This document shows positions 9,525 to 17,140 of a DNA stretch of 64,000 nt, piece by piece (positions within the stretch are counted from its first letter, which is position 1; each line of letters starts with the position of its first letter). Below the pieces are notes generated by a model. That model worked only from the letters and a program-made list of their open reading frames with translations. It searched no databases and was not told the origin of the DNA. Origin of the DNA: Nocardioides baculatus (lineage in GTDB: Bacteria; Actinomycetota; Actinomycetes; Propionibacteriales; Nocardioidaceae); assembly GCF_016735675.1 (NCBI RefSeq), contig NZ_JAERSG010000001.1, forward strand, positions 558,001 to 622,000, in the 5' to 3' direction. The position numbers were made by a program, and so were the translations under genes.

Positions 9525-10657
9525 ACGACCCGGTCGCAGCTGCCGTCCGCGACCGCTTCGTCGCCGTCAACGGCGACCACCCGATGACCCCCGAGGACGA
9601 CGCCTACGTCCGCGAGCACTTCGTGCCGGCCACGCCCACGGCGATGGGCCTCATGCTCGAGGACCGCCTGCCGCTGCCGTCGTACGTCCTCTCCGACGGC
9701 ACGCCCATGGTCCCCGCCGCGCACGGCGAGCTGGCCGAGGTCGCGGGCGGGCACGACCGGCTGCACGACTGGTTCGTCGCCTTCTGGGAGGACGACCCGG
9801 CGACCGGAGAGGAGGAGTGGGCGGCGTACCTCTCCGGGCAGTACGTCTGCCTGCGCGACGTCACGCCCGGCCGGATGCGGCAGAAGTCCGAGCGCATCGC
9901 CGAGGCCACCGAGGCCGTCGCCCTGCTGCGGCGCGACCCGCACGACGAGATCGGGCGCGGATTGCTCGGCCAGGCCGTCGACGGGGTGCTGGCGGTGCCC
10001 GGCCTCGACGCGCTGCTGCTGCCGATGACGGCGTACGACCGGCTCAGGTTCGGCGGTCCGACGAGCCGGGAGACGTGGGTGGACAGACCACGCGGGGAGT
10101 TCCTGACGCCCGTCCGGCCCGAGCTGCCGCTGCGCACCGAGCGGCTGGTGCTGCGCGAGTGGCGGGCCGACGACGCGGCCGCCTTCACCCGCGCGTGGGC
10201 CGACGAGGACTACGCCAGCCTGCTGCTGACCCGGACGATGAACGCGGCCGAGGTCGGCGAGATGGTGCGCCGCCGGATGGACCCGGGTGACGGCATGTTC
10301 GTCGGGCTGGTCGTCGAGCACGACGGCGAGGTCGTCGGCGACTCGATCCTCATCCTCGGCGGCACCGGCCTGAGCGAGGGCGAGATCGGCTGGACGATCA
10401 TCCCCGGGCAGGGTGGCAGGGGCTACGCCACCGAGGCGGCACGGGCGATGCTCGAGCTGGGCTTCGAGCACTACGGCCTGCGCCGGATCGTCGCCAACCT
10501 CGACGCGCGCAACGACCGCTCCGCCGCCCTCTGCGAGCGCCTCGGCATGCGCCGCGAGGTCCACAAGCGCGGCGACTTCTGGTCCAAGGGACGGTGGACC
10601 GACTCCTACGAGTACGGCCTCCTCCGCGACGAGTGGCGGGCGGCTCGCTCGACCTGA
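9506..10657 (+). CDS. Two-domain protein: DUF6058-like N-terminus fused to a GNAT acetyltransferase
   Basis: About 383 residues. The C-terminal 180 residues are a RimJ/RimL-type GNAT domain (begins LPLRTERLVLREW; acetyl-CoA loop region IIPGQGGRGYATEA; NLDARNDRSAALCERLGM). The N-terminal 200 residues contain LPLPSYVLSDGTPMVP, AAYLSGQYVCLRDVTP and YDRLRFGGPTS, which from memory resemble DUF6058-type proteins; this was not checked by search. The start is uncertain: GTG 9506 overlaps the previous gene by 19 nt, while a CTG at 9521 has the better ribosome site (GGGAGATGA). Either way it is coupled to the transporter gene. Substrate unknown. Confidence 0.8.
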   Translation: MGDDSLNDPVAAAVRDRFVAVNGDHPMTPEDDAYVREHFVPATPTAMGLMLEDRLPLPSYVLSDGTPMVPAAHGELAEVAGGHDRLHDWFVAFWEDDPATGEEEWAAYLSGQYVCLRDVTPGRMRQKSERIAEATEAVALLRRDPHDEIGRGLLGQAVDGVLAVPGLDALLLPMTAYDRLRFGGPTSRETWVDRPRGEFLTPVRPELPLRTERLVLREWRADDAAAFTRAWADEDYASLLLTRTMNAAEVGEMVRRRMDPGDGMFVGLVVEHDGEVVGDSILILGGTGLSEGEIGWTIIPGQGGRGYATEAARAMLELGFEHYGLRRIVANLDARNDRSAALCERLGMRREVHKRGDFWSKGRWTDSYEYGLLRDEWRAARST

Positions 10658-10691
10658 CCGCTCGACCCGTGTCGGACGACCTGGTGGCCGC

Positions 10692-10752
10692 ACACGTGTC
10701 CGCGACGTGGCCCCCGCCAGCGGGTTCCGGGGGCAACATCTCGGACACGTGT
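10692..10752. repeat. 61-bp imperfect inverted repeat, copy 1
   Basis: Begins ACACGTGTCCGCGACGTGG and ends TCTCGGACACGTGT. The two arms of about 24 nt are near-perfect reverse complements around a short centre. A second copy of exactly the same length lies at 10958-11018. The pair frames a small ORF. Could be a terminator, a protein-binding palindrome or a mobile REP-like unit. Confidence 0.9.
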
Positions 10753-10771
10753 ACGCCGGCGAAGCCGGGCT

Positions 10772-10945
10772 GTGGATGACGGACGACGCCCCGGCGTCGT
10801 GATCAGCCCTGGCATCTACAGGGACCCCCTCCGGACGTTGGGCCGCGTGCACCGCGCCCTGCTGGCGCGCGGGATGCCGGGCGTCCCCCTGCGCCTGCAC
10901 GACGACTGGCGGCCACACTTCCCGGGCTTCGCCGACGCTGCGTGA
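10772..10945 (+). CDS. Small unrecognised ORF (57 aa) framed by two 61-bp inverted repeats
   Basis: GTG at 10772 opens a 57-codon frame containing VVISPGIYRDPLRTLGRVHR and ending PHFPGFADAA. An internal GTG (10799) would give 48 residues. Third codon positions are almost all G or C, as in the real genes of this window, and no longer frame competes on either strand. It has no signal peptide or membrane segment. It lies 19 bp from the left repeat and 12 bp from the right one. It may be a genuine small gene or the surviving 3' end of a larger lost gene; I do not recognise the family. Confidence 0.45.
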   Translation: MDDGRRPGVVISPGIYRDPLRTLGRVHRALLARGMPGVPLRLHDDWRPHFPGFADAA

Positions 10946-10957
10946 CGGCGTACGACG

Positions 10958-11018
10958 ACACGTGTTCGCGACGTGGCCCCCGATCACTTCGCCGGAGGGC
11001 CACTTCTCGGACACGTGT
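10958..11018. repeat. 61-bp imperfect inverted repeat, copy 2
   Basis: Begins ACACGTGTTCGCGACGTGG and ends TCTCGGACACGTGT, the same outer sequence and length as copy 1 at 10692-10752. Arms match at about 20 of 24 positions. The centre differs from copy 1, so the arms, not the loop, are conserved. Its right end sits at the expected -35 position of the arginine deiminase promoter. Confidence 0.9.
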
Positions 11019-11034
11019 CGAGATCGGGCACCGC

Positions 11035-11040
11035 TAGAGT
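11035..11040 (+). promoter_or_regulatory. -10 box of a leaderless arginine deiminase promoter
   Basis: TAGAGT followed by 6 nt and the ATG at 11047, so transcription would begin at the start codon. The -35 region overlaps the terminal ACACGTGT of the second 61-bp repeat, which could therefore influence this promoter. Confidence 0.5.
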
Positions 11041-11046
11041 CGCGCC

Positions 11047-12291
11047 ATGGTCTCCACCCCTGCGCCCCACGGCGCCGACAGCGAGGTCGGCCGCCTGGCC
11101 ACCGTGATGCTGCACCGGCCCGGCAACGAGCTCAAGAGGCTCACCCCCCGCAACAACGACCGGCTCCTCTTCGACGGCATCCCCTGGGTCAGCCGCGCGC
11201 AGGACGAGCACGACGCCTTCGCCGCGACCCTGCGCGAGCGCGGCGTCGAGGTCCTCTACCTGACCGAGCTGCTGACCGAGACGCTCGAGAGCGAGCTCGC
11301 CCGCAACCATGCGATCACCAGCGCGCTGTCGGGCCTCCACCTCGGCGACACGATGCGCCGCTACCTCGCCCAGGCGCTCCGCGACCAGACGCCCGCCGAG
11401 CTGACCGACACCCTGACCGCCGGCATCCGCAACGACGAGGTCAAGGGCGGCCACGGCCTGGTCACCAGCCTGCTCGACCCCCACGACTTCCTCATCGACC
11501 CGCTGCCCAACCTGCTCTTCACCCGCGACTCCAGCGTGTGGGTGCAGGACCGGGTGGCCGTGACCAGCCTGGCGATGCCCGCGCGCAAGCGCGAGACCCA
11601 GCTGACCGAGCTGATCTACACCGAGCACCCCCGCTTCGCCGGCACGCGCAAGATCCACGGCTGGCACAACGAGCACGTCGAGGGCGGCGACGTCCTCCTC
11701 CTCGCGCCCGGCGTGATCGCGGTCGGCGTCGGGGAGCGTACGACGCCCGCCGGCGTCGAGCGGCTCGCCCGCCAGGTCTTCCACGCGGGGCTCGCCCACA
11801 CGGTCCTCGCCGTCCCGATCGCGCAGGAGCGCGCGACGATGCACCTCGACACGGTGTGCACGATGGTCGACGTCGACAAGGTCGTCATGTACCCCAACGT
11901 GGCCGACACCCTGCGCGCGGTCACCGTGACGCTGCGCGACAAGGGCTCCGACGAGTCCGACCTCTCCCTCGACGTCAGCGACTCCGAGCCGTTCCTCGTC
12001 GCCGCCGCCAAGGCGATGCAGATCGACACGCTGCACCAGATCGACACCGGTCTCGACCCGGTGACGGCCGAGCGCGAGCAGTGGGACGACGGCAACAACA
12101 CCCTCGCCCTCGCACCCCGCGTCGCGGTCGCCTACGAGCGCAACGACGAGACCAACGACCGGCTCGAGGACGCCGGCATCGAGGTCGTCCGGATCGCCGG
12201 CTCCGAGCTGGGCTCGGGCCGCGGTGGCCCGCGCTGCATGAGCTGCCCGATCTCGCGCGAACCCCTGGGCACGGACGCCGACGTCGACTGA
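11047..12291 (+). CDS. arcA: Arginine deiminase
   Basis: Hydrolyses arginine to citrulline and ammonia, first step of the arginine deiminase pathway or a stand-alone arginine sink. The 414-residue protein has the guanidino-enzyme signatures in order: [11 protein letters not shown] (substrate Asp), NEHVEGGD (Glu and Asp), [11 protein letters not shown] (catalytic His and Asp), and [15 protein letters not shown] near the C-terminus with the nucleophilic Cys. Most homologues I know read CMSMP there; the extra Cys in CMSCP is unusual but not active-site breaking. No arcB or arcC lies nearby, so the window does not show a complete fermentation pathway. Confidence 0.96.
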   Translation: MVSTPAPHGADSEVGRLATVMLHRPGNELKRLTPRNNDRLLFDGIPWVSRAQDEHDAFAATLRERGVEVLYLTELLTETLESELARNHAITSALSGLHLGDTMRRYLAQALRDQTPAELTDTLTAGIRNDEVKGGHGLVTSLLDPHDFLIDPLPNLLFTRDSSVWVQDRVAVTSLAMPARKRETQLTELIYTEHPRFAGTRKIHGWHNEHVEGGDVLLLAPGVIAVGVGERTTPAGVERLARQVFHAGLAHTVLAVPIAQERATMHLDTVCTMVDVDKVVMYPNVADTLRAVTVTLRDKGSDESDLSLDVSDSEPFLVAAAKAMQIDTLHQIDTGLDPVTAEREQWDDGNNTLALAPRVAVAYERNDETNDRLEDAGIEVVRIAGSELGSGRGGPRCMSCPISREPLGTDADVD

Positions 12292-12346
12292 AGGTGGAGT
12301 GGGACACATGCTCGTCACCCGCGACTGCGTGGATCGTTGAGCAGGC

Positions 12347-12721
12347 ATGACTGAATCCATCCTGGACGGCCTCTCGGCCGCCGACGCCAAGCGCGTCCTG
12401 GCCGCGGGCAACGAGCTGACGCTGCCTCAGGGCTGGTCGCCCATCGCCGAGCGCACCCCGGCCGACAAGGCCTACCTCATCTGCGAGGGCGAGGTCTCGG
12501 TCCGCAAGGGCGGCGTCGAGATCGCCACCCTCGGTCCGGGCGCGGTCGTCGGCGAGGCGGCGATCGTCAACCGCACCCTCCGCTCGGCCACGGTCGTCGC
12601 GCTGACGCCGCTCAAGGTCGTGCACTTCACCAGCGAGCGCATCGAGGCGCTCGCCGACGAGGTGCCGGCCTTCGGGGCCGCCCTCCGCGCGGCGGCTGCC
12701 GGGCGGGTCGCGGGGAGCTGA
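12347..12721 (+). CDS. Stand-alone cyclic-nucleotide-binding domain protein
   Basis: A 124-residue protein consisting of little more than one cNMP-binding fold: AYLICEGEVSVRKGGVEIAT, then LGPGAVVGEAAIVNRTLRSATVVAL, which contains the phosphate-binding-cassette-like GE.A.....RSATV pattern. There is no DNA-binding helix-turn-helix, so it is not a CRP regulator but a free sensor or adaptor domain. Its stop is only 5 nt from the start of a class III cyclase gene, suggesting that cAMP or another cyclic nucleotide made by the neighbour is what it binds. That functional link is inference. Confidence 0.85.
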   Translation: MTESILDGLSAADAKRVLAAGNELTLPQGWSPIAERTPADKAYLICEGEVSVRKGGVEIATLGPGAVVGEAAIVNRTLRSATVVALTPLKVVHFTSERIEALADEVPAFGAALRAAAAGRVAGS

Positions 12722-12726
12722 CGCGG

Positions 12727-13737
12727 TTGGCCGACGAGCCCGACGACGCCGGCGAGATCGCGCGCGCCATGGAGGCCTACCTCCTCGGCGAGGAGCCCAC
12801 CCTGACCCGGGTCCAGGTCGCCGAGCGCGCCGGCGTGCCGCTCGAGCTCGCCGTGCAGCTGTGGCACCAGCTCGGCTTCCCGCACCGAGGTGACGACGAC
12901 GTGGCCTTCGCCGAGAGCGACGTCGAGGCGCTGCGCCTCACCTCCGACCTCGTCCGGCTCGGCATCCTGCCGCCCGAGTCGCAGGCCGCGCTGGTCCGCA
13001 CCTGGGGCCGCAGCTATGCCCGCCTCGCCGAGTGGCAGACCACGCTGCTCGCGGGCGTCGCCGTCGAGGGCGGCGACCCGTCCAGTGCGCTGACGGAGCT
13101 CGCGAGCGACGTCCTGCCGCGGGTCGAGGCGCTGCAGACCTACGTCTGGCGCCGGCACCTCGCGAGCGCGGCACAGCACCTGCTCGAGGACACCAGCACG
13201 CTGTCGAGCGCCGAGACCCGGCTGTCGGTCTGCTTCGTCGACATCGTCGGCTACACCACCCGGAGCCGCAGCCTCGACGGCGCCGAGCTCGTCGAGTGGG
13301 TCGACCGCTTCGAGCAGGACACCACGACCCTCGTCGTCGACCACGGCGGCCAGGTCATCAAGACCATCGGCGACGAGGTGCTCTTCACGGTCGCCGACCC
13401 GGCCGCCGCCGTGGAGATCGCCCTGGCGCTGACGGCCCGCGGCGACGACGCGGAGGACCCGTTCCCGGCGGTGCGGGCCGGCATCGCCCACGGCGCCGTC
13501 GTACGCCGTCTGGGTGACGTGTTCGGCTCGACCGTCAACGCCGCCTCCCGCCTGACGTCTGCCGCGCGCCCGGGCACCGTGCTGGTGGACGCGGGGGTCC
13601 ACGACGCACTCACCCCCGACGAGGCGGACGCTCCCGGCGAGGACGGGCCAGGCTACCGCTGGCGCCGGCTGCGCCGGGTCTCGGCCAAGGGATTCAGCCA
13701 CCTCGAGGCGTGGCGGGTGCGGCCCGCGAAGTCGTAG
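12727..13737 (+). CDS. Class III adenylate/guanylate cyclase with N-terminal regulatory domain
   Basis: Makes a cyclic nucleotide from ATP (or GTP). The first 160 residues form an alpha-helical domain (TRVQVAERAGVPLELAVQLW; LRLTSDLVRLGILPPESQAAL) like the regulatory half of actinobacterial Rv1264-type cyclases. The catalytic domain follows: SVCFVDIVGYTTRSR (metal-binding Asp), GGQVIKTIGDEVLFTV (second metal Asp within GDEV), and GDVFGSTVNAASRLTSAA (transition-state Asn and Arg). No membrane segment. The start is a TTG at 12727, 5 nt after the upstream stop, with GGGGAG about 12 nt ahead; a later start would cut the regulatory domain. Confidence 0.93.
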   Translation: MADEPDDAGEIARAMEAYLLGEEPTLTRVQVAERAGVPLELAVQLWHQLGFPHRGDDDVAFAESDVEALRLTSDLVRLGILPPESQAALVRTWGRSYARLAEWQTTLLAGVAVEGGDPSSALTELASDVLPRVEALQTYVWRRHLASAAQHLLEDTSTLSSAETRLSVCFVDIVGYTTRSRSLDGAELVEWVDRFEQDTTTLVVDHGGQVIKTIGDEVLFTVADPAAAVEIALALTARGDDAEDPFPAVRAGIAHGAVVRRLGDVFGSTVNAASRLTSAARPGTVLVDAGVHDALTPDEADAPGEDGPGYRWRRLRRVSAKGFSHLEAWRVRPAKS

Positions 13738-13817
13738 ACGATCGCCGGGCATCCGATCGCGACGACGGGGTACCGACAGTCAGGTTCACCCGTCATTCAT
13801 GAGTGACGCGCGGACCA

Positions 13818-13850
13818 GGCCCGAGTGCTCAAGACGCGGGCACTCGGGCC
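13818..13850. terminator. Hairpin after the cyclase gene
   Basis: GGCCCGAGTGC (13818-13828) pairs perfectly with GCACTCGGGCC (13840-13850) across an 11-nt loop. It lies 80 bp past the cyclase stop and before the next start at 13901. There is no T-run, as is usual at this GC content. It also argues against an earlier start (ATG 13799) for the following gene. Confidence 0.6.
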
Positions 13851-13900
13851 GCCCAGCGCTCCCCGGCCCCCACGCGCCCCGCTCGCCCAGGCTCCTCGCC

Positions 13901-14301
13901 ATGTCGGACGGGCAGCTCGACCTCACGCGGGAGTGGCACTGGGGCATCGCGGTCGTGGGCGACCCGGCCGGGCACGTCCCCGACGTCGAGCCGGACCGGC
14001 TCGTGACCGTGGGTGGCGACACCGTGGTCCCGTGCGTGCGCCACGCGTACGACGTCGGGCTCGACGACGACCCGGCGACCTGCACGCTCCACGTCCGGGT
14101 GCTCGACGACCTCGACCCTCCCGACAGGCCTGTCGTGTGCGACGTGGTCCTGGACACGCCGTCGGGCGAGGTCACGATCGGCGACGCCGATGGCGAGGTG
14201 CCCGTCCACGGTCTGACCGGCCGCACGCGCCTGGTCGTCTCCGCTGCCGACGTGTCGGCCGGAGGCTGGACGAGGTCTGGCTCGACCTGGTCGTCCTCTG
14301 A
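13901..14301 (+). CDS. Unrecognised small protein, probably frameshifted near its 3' end
   Basis: From ATG 13901 the frame reads MSDGQLDLTREWHWGIAVVG with strong coding bias through about 14265, then runs into low-complexity sequence (WTRSGSTWSSSD) and on through two terminator-like hairpins to 14476. The +1-shifted frame instead closes naturally as RLDEVWLDLVVL at a TGA (14299-14301), right before those hairpins. I therefore propose a single indel or real programmed shift around 14255-14272. The predicted product is about 133 residues, acidic, with alternating hydrophobic beta-like segments and no signal peptide. Family not recognised. It could be a young pseudogene or an assembly error. Confidence 0.55.
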
Positions 14302-14322
14302 CGGACCCCGGGACAGTGAAAA

Positions 14323-14360
14323 CCCGGTCGTTGTCGACGGGGGAAACGACAACGACCGGG
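14323..14360. terminator. Strong hairpin between convergent genes
   Basis: A perfect 13-bp stem, CCCGGTCGTTGTC (14323-14335) with its complement (14348-14360), preceded by AAAA and followed by ordinary sequence. Lies 22 bp after the TGA of the shifted reading of the upstream gene and ahead of the stop of the converging DUF5926 gene, so it can serve both. Confidence 0.8.
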
Positions 14361-14393
14361 CAGACACGAATCTACTCCGCTCGCGAGCAGCGG

Positions 14394-14415
14394 CACAACC
14401 GTTGGCCCGGTTGTG
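14394..14415. terminator. Second hairpin between the same convergent genes
   Basis: CACAACCG (14394-14401) pairs with CGGTTGTG (14408-14415) around a 6-nt loop. It lies 43 nt past the DUF5926 stop in that gene's direction (minus strand), so it probably ends the minus-strand transcript. Confidence 0.6.
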
Positions 14416-14457
14416 TTCGCCAACTTCCTCGCCTGTGGCGCGGATGTTGGACGGGTA

Positions 14458-15390
14458 TCACCGGATCGTCACCTGACGGTTGGCGAGTCCGGCACGGGCG
14501 GAGCGCTCCTCGGCCGTCAGGTCGCCCTTGGCGAGCGCCTTCTCGAGGTCGGCGGCGAAGCGGGCGGCCGGCTCCTCGAGGACCTCGGCGCCGGTGCCGA
14601 GCGGCAGGTCCCAGACCGGGGCGAGCAGTCCGTGGGCGCGGAACATGCCGACGAAGCGCGAGCCCTCCGCGATCGAGTCTTGGCCGGCAGCGTGCAGGCG
14701 GGCGAGCGCGTCGAGGAGCTGGTCCTCGGGGTGCGGCATGACCCAGCGCAGGTGCTCCTTGGTGCCCACGTTGGTCCAGTACGCCGCCTCGACCGAGGTG
14801 AGCCGCGTCGTCGGCATCACGCCGTCGTTGGCCTGCTCGAGGGCGGCCTCCGTGGTCGCGTCGCGCTCCGGGATGTCGTCGATCCAGTACTGGAAGCCGT
14901 CGTGGACCGTGATGTCGAGGCTGGTGTCGGTGATGAGGTCCTGGATGCTCGGGCCCTCGCCCGGGTCGGCCGGGAGGCCGACGATGCCCGGCTCATCGGT
15001 GGCGAGGGCGCGCTCGAGCACGGCACCGAGGTCGCGGGCGGGGTTGCCGTAGGAGTGCTGGACCTGGAGGCCGAGCCACACCTCGCCGGACTCGCGCACC
15101 ATCGCCGGGGCCGCGCCGGGGAGCAGGGTCGCGAGGCGGATCGTGCGGCCGCCGTCCTTCAGCGTCAGCGGAGTGGTCGCGGCGGGCACCAGCTCGCGCA
15201 GCGCGATCACGTCGCACTCGCCGGGCATCCCCTCGAAGGGACGCGCGACGAAGGTCGGGGCTGCACCGCCGGCCGCACCGTGGCAGGCCTTGTAGCGCTT
15301 GCCGGAGCCGCAGGGGCAGGGCTGACGGGGTCCGACCTCACCCTCGGCTGCGGGGGCGGACGTGGTGGGCTTGCGGGACTTCTTGGCCAT
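14458..15390 (-). CDS. DUF5926 family protein with SEC-C zinc motif
   Basis: A 310-residue cytoplasmic protein. Near the N-terminus it carries a SEC-C type metal-binding motif, PCPCGSGKRYKACHG (Cys-x-Cys ... Cys-His), preceded by a basic leader MAKKSRKP. The remainder (for example SVEAAYWTNVGTKEHLRWVM and RFVGMFRAHGLLAPVWDLP) matches the DUF5926 proteins of actinobacteria as I remember them; function unknown. ATG 15390 is chosen because it precedes the SEC-C motif. It starts 10 nt after the stop of the GDPD gene, so the two are probably one operon. Confidence 0.85.
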   Translation of the reverse strand: MAKKSRKPTTSAPAAEGEVGPRQPCPCGSGKRYKACHGAAGGAAPTFVARPFEGMPGECDVIALRELVPAATTPLTLKDGGRTIRLATLLPGAAPAMVRESGEVWLGLQVQHSYGNPARDLGAVLERALATDEPGIVGLPADPGEGPSIQDLITDTSLDITVHDGFQYWIDDIPERDATTEAALEQANDGVMPTTRLTSVEAAYWTNVGTKEHLRWVMPHPEDQLLDALARLHAAGQDSIAEGSRFVGMFRAHGLLAPVWDLPLGTGAEVLEEPAARFAADLEKALAKGDLTAEERSARAGLANRQVTIR

Positions 15391-15400
15391 GCCCGAGAAC

Positions 15401-16234
15401 CTATCCGCCGAGCAGCTCCAGCATGTACTTCGGCCGGTCGCTGATGACGGCGGAGACGCCCAGGTCGAGGCAGATCTCGAGGTCCTCGGCGGTGTTGACG
15501 GTCCACACGTGGATCTCGCGGCCCGCCTTCGCCAGGTGCCGGCCCAGGCCCGGGTGGTCGCGCAGCTCCTCGACACCCGGCCCGATGATCCAGTCGTCGG
15601 CCACCATCGGGCGCAGCACCGGCCAGTGGTGCGCCTTGTCGACGAGCATCACGACCTGGAGGTCGGGGGCGAGTCGTCGTACGCGGTTCATGGCGTTGAG
15701 CGAGAAGCTCATCACCCGGGCGGGCGAGTCCGCACCGGTCCAGCCGAAGTCGCCGAGCGTCTCGACCAGCCGTCGCTCGACGAGCCCGCCGTAGCGCGTC
15801 GGGTGCTTGGTCTCGATCGCCAGCTCGACGTGGCGGTCGTAGTCGGCGACGGTCTCCAGCAGCTTGCGCAGCGTCAGCACCTTGCCGTCCTGCGGGTTGC
15901 GCGACGGCGCCTCGTCGTCGAGCTCGGACCACGGGTCCTTCCACGACGCGAAGTCGAGCTCGTCGAGCTCGGCCAGGTTCATCGTCGACACGATGCCGGA
16001 GTTGGCCGCGGTGCGCTTGAGGTTGCGGTCGTGCACGCAGACCAGGTGGCCGTCGGCGGTCAGCCGCACGTCGCACTCGAGCGCGTCGGCACCCTCGTCG
16101 AGCGCCTTCACGTAGGCGGCAAGGGTGTGCTCGGGGGTGTCGTGGCTGCTGCCGCGGTGGGCAACGACCTGCGGTCGCGTGCGCGACTCGGCCTGCTGCT
16201 GACGGGCGCGACGGATGCGCGGCGTACGACGCAT
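15401..16234 (-). CDS. Glycerophosphodiester phosphodiesterase family protein
   Basis: Cleaves glycerophosphodiesters to glycerol-3-phosphate and an alcohol. The 277-residue protein shows the TIM-barrel GDPD signatures: VVAHRGSSHDTPEHTLAAY (catalytic His-Arg and the His-x-x-Pro-Glu-His-Thr box), ALECDVRLTADGHLVCVHD (metal-binding Glu and Asp, catalytic His), and ELAIETKHPT. No signal peptide is convincing; the basic leader MRRTPRIRRARQQQ could be partly non-coding. It lies directly upstream of the DUF5926 gene on the same strand. Confidence 0.93.
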   Translation of the reverse strand: MRRTPRIRRARQQQAESRTRPQVVAHRGSSHDTPEHTLAAYVKALDEGADALECDVRLTADGHLVCVHDRNLKRTAANSGIVSTMNLAELDELDFASWKDPWSELDDEAPSRNPQDGKVLTLRKLLETVADYDRHVELAIETKHPTRYGGLVERRLVETLGDFGWTGADSPARVMSFSLNAMNRVRRLAPDLQVVMLVDKAHHWPVLRPMVADDWIIGPGVEELRDHPGLGRHLAKAGREIHVWTVNTAEDLEICLDLGVSAVISDRPKYMLELLGG

Positions 16235-16331
16235 GCGCTGAGCATGGCACGCCGGCTGCCCATCGGCCCGTCCGGCTTCCCGGGCGCGCCGCGCCGAGAT
16301 GCACCGTGGACCGCTCTGGGAGGGTGGCGTC

Positions 16332-16769
16332 ATGACCACCGAGGCCACGCCGCGCGCTCTCGCCGTCCAGTACGTCGTGGCCGCGGTCGCGTTCTGCCTC
16401 CTCGACGCGGTCTGGCTCGGCACCCTCGCCCAGCCCACCTACGACCACTTCCTCGGTGACCTGCTCGCCAACTCACCGAACCTCGGCGCGGCCGTGGCCT
16501 TCTACGCGATCTTCGTCGCTGGACTGGTGTGGTTCGTCATCGCGCCGGCACTGGCCGCGGCGTCGTGGCGTCGCGCGGCGGGCTCGGGTGCGTTCTTCGG
16601 GTTCGTCACCTACGCCACGTGGGACCTGACGAACCTCGCCGTGCTGCGCGACTTCCCCGTGGGCCTGGTGCCCATCGACCTGGCGTGGGGGACGGTCCTC
16701 GCGGCGAGCGTGTCCGTCGCGACCTACGCAGTGGTGCGTCGGCTGGGGATCGGTACGACCGAGGGCTGA
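16332..16769 (+). CDS. DUF2177 family membrane protein
   Basis: A 145-residue, four-helix membrane protein beginning RALAVQYVVAAVAFCLLDAV. FFGFVTYATWDLTNLAVLRD and the closing VPIDLAWGTVLAASVS are typical of the DUF2177 family. Function unknown. ATG 16332 is preceded 7 nt upstream by GGGAGGG, a clear ribosome site. It is divergent from the GDPD gene and convergent with the zinc-finger gene, whose stop lies 12 nt away. Confidence 0.88.
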   Translation: MTTEATPRALAVQYVVAAVAFCLLDAVWLGTLAQPTYDHFLGDLLANSPNLGAAVAFYAIFVAGLVWFVIAPALAAASWRRAAGSGAFFGFVTYATWDLTNLAVLRDFPVGLVPIDLAWGTVLAASVSVATYAVVRRLGIGTTEG

Positions 16770-16781
16770 GCCGGGTCGGGC

Positions 16782-17123
16782 TCAGTGGACGTGCTGCCGC
16801 CAGTCGTCGGGCACGCGACCGGCGGGGCCGGGCACCGGCTGGTCCTCGGGGTGGCTCTGCGGGTCGGCCAACCGCGGCCCCTCGAGGCCGACGGAGCGCT
16901 CGAAGTCCCAGAACCAGTCCTCGCCGGGCTCGAAGCTCTGCATGACCGGGTGGCCCGACGCCTCGAAGTGGGCGGTCGCGTGCTGGCCCGGGCTCGAGTC
17001 GCAGCAGCCGATGTGGCCGCACTGCGCGCACCGGCGCAGGTGCACCCACCAGCCGCCGGCCTCCTCGCACTCGACGCACCCCGGGCCGGACGGGGCCACG
17101 GCAGGATCGATCCCCTCGCTCAT
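16782..17123 (-). CDS. UBP-type zinc finger domain protein
   Basis: A 113-residue protein made of a single ZnF-UBP-like domain: CVECEEAGGWWVHLRRCAQC, GHIGCCDSSPGQHATAHFEA and SGHPVMQSFEPGEDWFWD supply the Cys and His ligands in the expected order. In eukaryotes this fold binds the ubiquitin tail; bacterial members have no known ligand, and no ubiquitin-like partner is visible here. The ATG at 17123 directly precedes the domain. The stop of the DUF2087 gene lies 17 nt upstream, so the two are probably co-transcribed. Confidence 0.9.
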   Translation of the reverse strand: MSEGIDPAVAPSGPGCVECEEAGGWWVHLRRCAQCGHIGCCDSSPGQHATAHFEASGHPVMQSFEPGEDWFWDFERSVGLEGPRLADPQSHPEDQPVPGPAGRVPDDWRQHVH

Positions 17124-17140
17124 GGCCCCACCCTGCACCG

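Noticed and set aside
13799..13900. Earlier ATG (13799) for the small gene at 13901
   Set aside because: The extra 34 codons are low complexity and contain an 11-bp perfect hairpin that looks like the terminator of the preceding cyclase gene.
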